Shown here in pieces: positions 55,661 through 64,000 of a DNA stretch of 64,000 nt; within the stretch, counting starts at the first letter, position 1, and every line of letters begins with the position of its first letter. Both the position numbers and the translations under genes were made by a program. The stretch comes from Bactericera cockerelli (lineage: Eukaryota; Arthropoda; Insecta; Hemiptera; Triozidae): the NCBI GenBank assembly GCA_024516035.1, contig CM044960.1:15781880-15845879 (forward strand). Direction: 5' to 3'. The notes below the pieces were generated by a model, which searched no databases, was not told the origin of the DNA, and saw nothing but the letters and a program-made list of their open reading frames with translations.

Positions 55661-58559
55661 ATCATATACCTATTATACTAGTGATTAGCAAACACTAGAA
55701 ATAAAATACAGGGATAGAGAACTGATAAGTAACATAAAATCATTGGAAATAATACATCAGTGGGTTATACCTATAATAGTTATAAGAAATACCTTATTGT
55801 AAAATTTGTAAAACATTTCAAGATTAGTTGAGGATCTTGGAGTAATGTACTTTCAAGTCTATGTGAATTGTGATTACAAACAGTCCGTCATTACTTTATC
55901 ATTGATTTCTATTGGGTACCTATTTTACAATGATTATGAAATTACGAGTAACTAACGGGCCTTCTCATTGGTGTTGGTGATGGTTCCCAAGATGCAGACA
56001 AACTTGAACTTACTACTTACTAGGTATTCTTTAGCGTAAATAAGATAAACGTAAAGTTCTCTCAAATTACGTGACTCATCAGATCAAAGTTCATGAAAAA
56101 TCATTGACTTAATATAGCGGTTTAACATGAAAGGACAGGTGTTACTGCAGACAGATGTATGTCCCAATGTACTAGCTACTATCCAATGTAGTAAGAGTAT
56201 ATACAATTTATTCTATCATATTGAAAATACATAGTTCCTCAAAATACATTTAATTAATTAATTGTGTCGGATTTCCCTACTGCTCACAGAATTGCAGAAT
56301 TTTCATTGCTATCTACAGATAACATTTCTAACACTAGTCATAATAATTTTGTAATCTTCCCCCTCGAACGTTTCAAATGTCAATGTCTTACTTTACAGTT
56401 TACACGACTTGAAATTTAATCGCGTGCATGAAACATCTTTTCCTTTCCTTCCTTTGTGGCAGAAAACAAATGCGAAGGCTTCAGCTACTTAACTTTGAAC
56501 GCTGGAGTAAGTTTTTAGTTTGTCTTGAGAGTATAATTTGAAGTTGTACTTTTATGACACGCATGTTGTAGACAGAGGAGGAATGAGTCTAAAGTTTGCA
56601 CAGTTTCTGAAAACATGAAGAAAGAAGCTTTACTTATGTTATGACAAGTGACTACTTACATTTTTTCAATTTTACTACACTTCCTATATGACCTAGGCCA
56701 GGGTTTAGTGGCCATTTAGTGAACACGGGACACATACAGAAGAAACATCAAGGCAATATACCATCCTGTCATTCTTTTCAGCTACTCTGTGCTTCATAAA
56801 ACTACCTTGTCCCCAGAACCTTAGGGGTTAAGGTGAGGGTCCATTTATGTCTCTTTCAACCCCAATTTAGCGAGAGATTGGAGTTTATTCAACTTCGATC
56901 ATAACGCTGAAACAAACTCGAAATTACTCTTTCCAGACAAATGATAAAAACAAAATTTGTACGCTAGAGATGAAAACTTTTTTCAGTGTTCTTCGTAAAA
57001 CACTTTTGAAATTCCAAAAGTAAATATTCGGAAAATTCCGTCGAAATTCTTAAAGTGATGAAGTTCGAGTCAAAGTTGGAGCTTGAGGATAAGAAAAGGA
57101 TCGACAAATTTAGGTACCTGAGATTCTCTAGACTTCGCGAAAGACAAAAAGACAATTAAGGAACACTTTTGACGTTCATGCTGGCAAAGTTTTCCTGCAA
57201 GAGATTAAGGAGCACCAAACAACACGAGCGTGTTTCTCAAGTTTTCTACTTCAAGTCGTGGCGTAGTCAAGTTTCACATCTTGAAACTTTAAAGACGCCT
57301 GCTTGTAATTTTTTGATCATATACATTTTCTAGGAAATGATGTTTCTTGCCAATCAAGTCAAGGAGCTTTTATTTTTATTACTTAATTTTTCATGTTGCG
57401 TTGGTTGTCTTTTATTCATAATTACTTATTTTTAAGTTAGGAGGACCCACAACTAGTAAAATTTTCAAAAGCCAAAAATGGTTACGAGGGACGAACATGA
57501 AGATTCGTAGGATGACCTGTATGATCCCCCAGTTAAGATCACGGGTTCTTCATGTAGCAGCATACCTGCGTGCTATAATATGTATCGGCCTTTGCTTTCC
57601 TGACTTTCAAGGACTCCAGTGTTGCCACCACTGACGGAGAGAGGAAATGTTTTGCAAGAGTCATTTGAAACACCACTCCCCGCCCTGCTGAAGCAAAGCA
57701 CTTGTAACGAACATTACCAGAGAGATTGTCTCTAATTATAATGTGCCATTAAGTCAGCACTCCTAGCGTGAATAATTAATGACTGCTCTTAATCATCAAC
57801 ATTAGAGAATTCAGCATTTCGTTTATGTTGGATCATCATGTGTGTAGGATTCATGAGAGCATTTCATTTTCAGTGTAGGCAAGTGTCTGAAGCTTAAAAA
57901 ATATATCATTGCTTTCAACTTCTATAATTATACATATTATAATAATGGTAGTTGCAAATTAAGACGTTTAGATATAAAAAAATGTCTAGACTGTCGAGTC
58001 TTGTTTTCAAGAAAACCCTGTCCATCAAAGGCCAAACACCAACAGGTGGACATTTATTGAAACATTTATTTTTACCATTTTTTTAAATTAATTTCGCTTT
58101 GTTTCTGTGATTGGCGTGAACATTCTCATTTAATTGACATTGGAGCAAGTGAACAAGTGTAAAGTCCACTAAAAAATAAAGATATTAAAAGTATTATGAT
58201 GCACTTACGTTTATACATATAGCAACTATAGAAACTTCACATCTCTAAGCCTTTGAATCAACAGGTTGGTGTTTGAAAAGAAAAAGAAAAATCCCGTTTT
58301 TTCTGCGTTTTCAAAAGAAATAAAGTATTCATTTCCACCGGGAATCCTGGAGATGTGACACTTGCAGGAACCCTGCTTCCTGAAAGTTTGGTACCCCCAG
58401 GTGCACCATACGTGAACTATGTATTACTGCACACTCATCACTTTCAATACCTGTGAAGGGTAAAAAAAACTGTTCAATATTTGTATGTACATTATGTATG
58501 ATGCTTTATGCTGACGTTCCATGAAACGAAATTTGCATTTCCCGAGAAGTGTTTTTCAG
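55661..58559. other. 2.9 kb non-coding, nothing recognised
   Basis: No element ends and no coding frame that I can support. Confidence 0.45.
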
Positions 58560-58605
58560 GATGGCATGATGAGTCTTTCTGATGAGTTTGTTTCCAGTGA
58601 AAAAG
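58560..58605 (+). CDS. Candidate internal exon (weak)
   Basis: Acceptor agaagtgtttttcag, 46 nt, donor GAAAAAG|GTACGT. Only one frame is open and it reads DGMMSLSDEFVSSEK. The splice sites are good and the peptide looks ordinary, but there are no partner exons found, so the support is thin. Confidence 0.2.
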
Positions 58606-59727
58606 GTACGTTGAAATTTAGCAGTAAAGCATTCTGAACGTGGCAACAACATGGTGGTCCTGTGAGGAGAGGAGAAAAGGTTTTCCAGTAATTATCTACT
58701 GACGAACAAGCAGCAGGGATAAGCTCCCAGTCAACAGTGCGTCAGGGGGAAAGGGTTGATAATAGCTTTCTTTTGAATGGCTGCACTCTTGTTTCCTGTG
58801 CTAATTGTAATCAGAGCTCTTGAAAACAACTTGTGTAGGATAATGACCCTTGTTAGTCTTGATTCATGGAATGATAATAATATCTAGATGCAATAATACC
58901 ATATTTCAGTATTCTTGCTACAGAAAAATGGCTGGTTTTAAAACAGGATTATATTAAGATGAGCCAAACTTGTAACTAAAGACGGGCTATGTATGTAGTG
59001 ATTTGTCAAAATTCCGACTTAAGGGAGGTTATATTGTATTTCTAACAATACCTTCAATACCAACCATACTTCCACTTTTACTTTGTTTACAATTTGGTAC
59101 TCAACCGGTCTTGAAATCTGGTGGCATTGAGTTTTTTTTTTTTTTTTTGGCATTGGGCAAAAACAACCCATACAGCCATGGAATTGAGTATAGATAGGTA
59201 CTGACGGATATCTATTAGTTGTTACGTGTTATGTGATGAATTTTATTATAAACTGAAATCTATCAACCTCTAGTCACTTCACCTAGCTACTGATAGTTGT
59301 ATTTGCTATTCTACTGTTGGTAGCTACCATGTACATGAGCGAGTCCTACTGTTGTAATTATCAGCATTCCTACTTCACAATTCCTACATGAATGCCAGAA
59401 GAGACAGAAGTGATGTCCCTCATTCTAATGTGATTTCTACTGGATGGAATAACCAAGCTCGTCGGGAGGCGAGCGCTCGTCAAGTAGCACCCGCCAACAG
59501 GCCTATATTAACACGAAACAGAGTTTATATTTATTTTGTTTTATTGTTTTCGCCCACTTCCCGCTAACTTTTATCAATGTTATTTCAAATTTAAGGTTAA
59601 CACAGAAAGTCAGAGCGTCCAAACAGAATTTCCAGCACTTATGATGATAATTTATTAGTCCTTTCAATATGATTTTTTTTTTCCATTTCATTCTTTGATA
59701 GTTAATATTGGTGGGAATAGTAGTCAC
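58606..59727. other. Non-coding stretch, nothing recognised
   Basis: T-run at 59132-59147. No gene seen. Confidence 0.45.
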
Positions 59728-59880
59728 TTTGGTCTAGCGATAGCAAGCTCAACTTGCACTCAAGATGACCCGCCGGGGTCGGATTTGCCTATCCTAGCCT
59801 CGTGAGGACAATTGTGGTTGGTTGAAGATATGATGCATTAGCATTAGTTCTCGTAATGTCGATGCTACCCACTAAAAATT
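59728..59880 (+). mobile_element. tRNA-headed SINE
   Basis: ttggtctagcgatagcaagc (A box side) and ccggggtcggatttgcctat (eroded B box), followed by a short body and ctacccactaaaaattaag. Confidence 0.5.
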
Positions 59881-60962
59881 AAGACAATATTATACGAATA
59901 CAAATAACCAGCTCTTTATCCTTATGTACGTGCGCATTGCTTTCGGTCAATCCTAACCTGAAACTTAGGTCGTGCTTCTTTCGTCGGATTTATGAATATG
60001 CTGTATTAATCTCAAGAGTTTATATATTACTTCTGTAAAATTTGTAATATTAGAAATTGGAAGTATTGTTTTATAGGTGTCAATTTTTCCTGGTGGATGG
60101 GGAGTTATATTGGGAGGAGCTCTTCCATTTAGTCTTCCTCAGTTCCCCCTCTAGGGTTCATACCTACTCGTACCTATCTGAACTGAACCTTACACCCCCA
60201 TAATAATATATTATGTCTAATCAGTGTTCATTTACAACAACATGCACTCTATTTTTATTCTATGTTTCCACACTCAAGTAGTTCTTGCTCTAAGTGCCTT
60301 ATTCCATTTGTGGCTTTTATTTAGAGCAGTAAACTTGGAATTTCCTCTCGGTACTGACAGTCTAAATTCTAGGGAAATATTTTCGCGTTAGGTATGATGT
60401 ATGCATGTTGGAATGTATACTATAATTTAGATTATTATTATTTTATTTATTTAACTTAAAAACTCTTAGCTTTCGAAGTTAAAATATTACAAAGCAAGGA
60501 ATTTTAACATAGAAGATGGAGCCGGAGTGCCTTACCATGAATTTTAAAACTATACACAATTACACATGTCATTTTTAATGTTATAATACTTTTATTTGGT
60601 CTTGATTGATTGAGTTACATATTTTATTATTACCTACTGAAATGTATGTTTTCTCAGCTCAGCAGTGATACATATTTTGGATCGATAGATCTTAAAGGAT
60701 TTTCTATAGTATTCGGCCCACCCTGTAGATATGCTTGCACATCATGTATCCATCATGTTTCTTGTACCTATAGTAGTATCTATGTCTATATTATCTACCT
60801 ATCATAAACACGAGTATTATATACCTACCTGTTTTCTTCAATGTTGAATTTATGTCTTTCTCTGTCTTCACCTATCATTTCTCACACTCGCCATCCTGTT
60901 TCCGCTTCCTCATCAAATCCTTTCTAAACGTTTTGTATACAAGGATTTTTAGTAAATGTAAG
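59881..60962. other. Non-coding stretch
   Basis: Near 60045 a fragment of repeat family D end (aatattagaaattggaagta). No gene. Confidence 0.45.
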
Positions 60963-60964
60963 AC

Positions 60965-61150
60965 TACAAGTCTGGCTGGGGGACTATAAACAGGGAGTAG
61001 ACCAGCATTGGCTTGGTTCTGGGGGCCCTTGTCAATTATTCGCCTCCTTGTAAAGACAGTGGTAGAACTACTGAGTCATTTCTCCACTGTCTGGCTACCA
61101 TCGTTCACGATGACGCCACCCTATGATGATGAAGACTACAAAAATGGATT
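60965..61150. repeat. Dispersed repeat E, copy 2 (inverted to copy 1)
   Basis: ctggctgggggactataaac, agggagtagaccagcattgg, gggggcccttgtcaatta and gttcacgatgacgccaccct, the reverse complement of 52835-53045. Confidence 0.7.
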
Positions 61151-62340
61151 TTGTCGGTTCCAGAAAACATCGTAAGTTAAAATTGGTGTGAAGGATATAT
61201 CTACTATATTTACAAATGTAGGTACGACGTACTTCTTATCAGCGGAAATCCTAACGTTAATTTATATAATATATCATTACTATACAGTAGGTACACACTA
61301 CACAGTTTCCACGCATTGGTACTTATACAGTTTATTCAGAATGGAAAAGGATTTTATTACAAGGTACACGTTTAGAAAACAGTTATAGAGAGTGGACAAG
61401 TCTACTTGCATACGGTTAACGTCCCCCGTTCAACTACTATAGGTCATTTCGTGACATCAGGGTTTCTTAAACATTTGCTACGAAAATCAATCAATCACTC
61501 ACAACAACCTCACCCAGTCTGAGTAGGTTCGGAGTATCAGCAGAACAGGTTAAGCAGCAATTCTCTTGAAACAAGGAAGGTTAGCATTCCTCAGTATGAT
61601 GGTTTCTGGTTTTTAACTCGCTGAGTTAGTTCAACTCATTCACTGGGTAGTAGTACATAAGAGTCAATTTATGAACTGATCAATGTTATTGTTAAACACT
61701 TACTTGATTCATTTCACTACCAAATCATGGATATTCGGTATTATATTAGATCCAATTCAGTATTCTATGGGTAATAAATACTCAATAACTTAATATACCT
61801 ACCTATAATATTCGTAAATGTTTATCCATATTGTATCCAATATCCATGGATATTAAATAAACACCCCAGGCTGGCACGTGCTCTTCTGAAGAAGTTTGTT
61901 ATTATGTATATATCTAGTACCATATCTAGTACCTACCTATATTTACTATATTATATTATGAATACACATACACATACATAGTTACCTATGGGCAGAAGTT
62001 AAATTGTATTTTATAGCCTTAAGGTTCAAAGCTCTTATGTACATTGGTCTGGTTTGCGGCCAATTTTGAGTTATGGGGAACTTTCTTCTTGTTGCTATCT
62101 GGTTCCTTTTGTTAAAGTTCTATTGTGCCTATAATACCCAATGAGTAAGCCCTAACAAAGTTTATGGGTTCCTACCCAAACACCTGGATCTACTTTTTAT
62201 TATGGTCTTAAATCTACACATAGTCACCATGCGCGATTGGCGGAGCGCACTTAGGGACAGATCAATTTTGTAATTTTCGTAATATTGACCAACCACTAAA
62301 GTTGTGACATAATATGTAACATTGTACCATGCACAACTAA
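61151..62340. other. Non-coding stretch with a SINE-body fragment
   Basis: At about 61505-61580 the minus strand carries an eroded piece of the shared SINE body (ctactcagactgggtgaggt). Otherwise nothing. Confidence 0.45.
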
Positions 62341-62344
62341 CCGT

Positions 62345-62575
62345 ACACTGGTAGTCAAGAGGTTAACGTGCTAAGTTTGGTAATCTATCCAGGTAGCGTA
62401 GGGATCCGTTGGTTCGAATCCCACCCAGTGCATGAATTTTTCCTCATTGATTTGAGTTTGTGATCACATAATAATAACACTCTTAGGTGGTATAAAATGC
62501 TTTGAGCATTAACTTCGCCTGGTGGTTACCTTCCACTAAAGGGTGTAATTCTTATTGTTATTGTAACACAAAGAA
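62345..62575 (+). mobile_element. tRNA-headed SINE
   Basis: cactggtagtcaagaggtta (A box), then gttggttcgaatcccaccca (B box), then a body of about 130 bases ending ttattgttattg. Acceptor pairing (cactgg / ccagtg) is partly kept, making this the most tRNA-like head here, but the internal stems fail. Confidence 0.65.
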
Positions 62576-63547
62576 ACGACTTAAATACATACACTTACTA
62601 AATTTACATAATACCTGATTCCTAGAAGCTACTTTTCATATTTTTGAATTTGCTAAAAAAAAATAAAAGAGATGAAAGTACTTACGTTATTTTTTTAATT
62701 TCTAGTGTACCTATATTTTGTAACTTATAATTTTATTCCTCTGTAGCTAAAATGTTTTCTCTTTTTTTATGAAACTGACTTAGCTTATCTTCCATTTGGA
62801 ATGATTCAAAAAGTAATTACGTTACTGTGATCAAAGCATAAAAATTTAATTGAAAACAAAAATCATTTCAATCCTCTTAGTACTTGAAAATAATTTACTG
62901 CTTGTTATTTGAGAACACTGAGCAGTTTTTCTGCTGTACAATTTCATAATTTCAGGCTCGGGTTTGGGCCACTTGGCGGCCATTTTTTAGTTTTTAAGTG
63001 ACTTTTGTCAATATACTCGTATTCAGTAATACATGACTGATGAAATTAACTATAGGTACAGTGACTTTGATATTAATAACATTAATAATGGAGTGGAAAA
63101 TTTTGTGACTGTTAAAACTTGTATGTGCCCCTTGACGGACCTAAAAGCAGCCCGCTTGGCATGAATGTCCGGGATTGTCCAGGTTCTAGACATAAATATA
63201 TTAGTATGAACATTTGAAATAAATTTAAGAATCTAAGTGGATCTACGACTCACATACATATAATAAAATTATAGTTAGGATGTACCAGGTACCTATTAGT
63301 GGAAATCCATCAAACTTATTTATCCGCTCCTCCGAGAAACTTTTAATATAAAACAAGACTAACATTAATAATAATAAGATCGTACTTATTAAAGTATCCA
63401 TGTAGGTTTACGTTCATCTTGATGGATGATTCTAACTTTGTGAAAGTCCACAACGAAATGTTGATAATTGAGAAACTAACTTTTTCCCTAAATGCTTAAA
63501 ATGGGAAAGTGTGAGAGTGTCTTTTTAAAAGTAATCCCTGCCAGTGT
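62576..63547. other. Non-coding stretch, nothing recognised
   Basis: AT-rich, no element or gene supported. Confidence 0.45.
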
Positions 63548-63762
63548 CGATGGCGCGTTGAATGCACTGGTTCTCGTAAGATCTCCGAAGTTCAGCAACG
63601 TCCAGTGAGGTGCAGACTTCGTGATGCTGACATTCCGGCCCAACCCAGGCTGGGTGAGGTTAATGTGGGTAGCAGCTAGGTTTGTGAATTTCCTATGAAT
63701 GGAGGGTCACCCCCGTCGTGATATGACCATGCAGTTGAAAGCGACGTTAAACCCAAATTAAA
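63548..63762 (+). mobile_element. 5S rRNA-headed SINE, full copy
   Basis: Head gcactggttctcgtaagatc, then tccgaagttcagcaacgtcc (5S-like); body cattccggcccaacccaggc, tgggtgaggttaatgtgggt; tail gtcgtgatatgaccatgcag, then ttgaaagcgacgttaaaccc and an A-run. This copy shows the whole 3' module. Confidence 0.78.
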
Positions 63763-64000
63763 AAAAGTAATTCCTCCATTTGTTTGGTAGGTTGGACCTC
63801 GTCATTTACAATATTTATATTTTACAATATTTATATTAATAACGATGAAGTAGTTACCTGGTATATGCGAAGGTAACATTATCCCGGTAATCAGTCATTC
63901 TTATGCTTATAATTTTATGTTCCATATTAATTTGTAATAGTATTTCTCTGAACAGTGGTACCAATTATTATGTTCTCAATCTCAATTATTTCATCTTCAA

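Noticed and set aside
62352..62432. Possible tRNA gene
   Set aside because: Ends partly pair, but the anticodon arm does not fold and a SINE-like body follows.

Overview
This is a window of an AT-rich animal nuclear genome, most likely an arthropod and probably an insect. The evidence is spliceosomal introns with GT-AG borders, an R1-clade non-LTR retrotransposon, a Ty3/Gypsy-type LTR element, many tRNA-headed SINEs, 5S rRNA-headed SINEs, MITEs, and runs of AGGTACCTAC-like sequence. There is no bacterial-style gene packing. I could not place the species.

The only host gene I can build with confidence lies on the minus strand between 6914 and 18768. It has ten exons totalling 1680 nt. Every splice site is GT-AG and every intron phase agrees, giving one open frame of 560 codons. 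The protein is Ser/Thr/Pro-rich and disordered-looking. It has two SGIP motifs of the EB1-binding SxIP type and an acidic block containing DLMLD. My best guess is a CCSER1/CCSER2-like (Gcap14-like) microtubule plus-end protein, a family-level inference. Both ends are open. A possible ATG exon lies at 53631-53646 (minus) and a possible last exon at 3374-3499 (minus); neither is proven.

Layout. 1-2069: 3' half of an R1-type LINE, frameshifted, with 3' UTR and poly(A). 2187-3046: hAT-like DNA element. 3.1-19.3 kb: host gene, introns packed with SINEs and one MITE family. 19.4-31 kb: mostly unique non-coding sequence, with a perfect hairpin at 22981 and a 36-bp minisatellite at 27958. 31.5-35.2 kb: MITE, pyrimidine-rich minisatellite, and a 2.2-kb inverted-repeat element carrying a 5S-type SINE. 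37-44.4 kb: small TIR elements, a Helitron-like element and a dispersed repeat family. 45.9-47.2 kb: a cluster of the motif GCGGACACTAC. 50078-52772: a complete LTR element with identical LTRs and a target duplication but no reverse transcriptase. 53.6-64 kb: possible first exon, then non-coding sequence with SINEs, a near-perfect hairpin and an inverted partner of the 52.8-kb repeat. Two 100-N gaps are at 5359 and 19272.

Most worth following up: the RT-less LTR element whose integrase has lost its catalytic glutamate; the 65-bp tandem repeat that multiplied a splice donor of the host gene; and the SINE body shared between a 5S rRNA head and a tRNA head.
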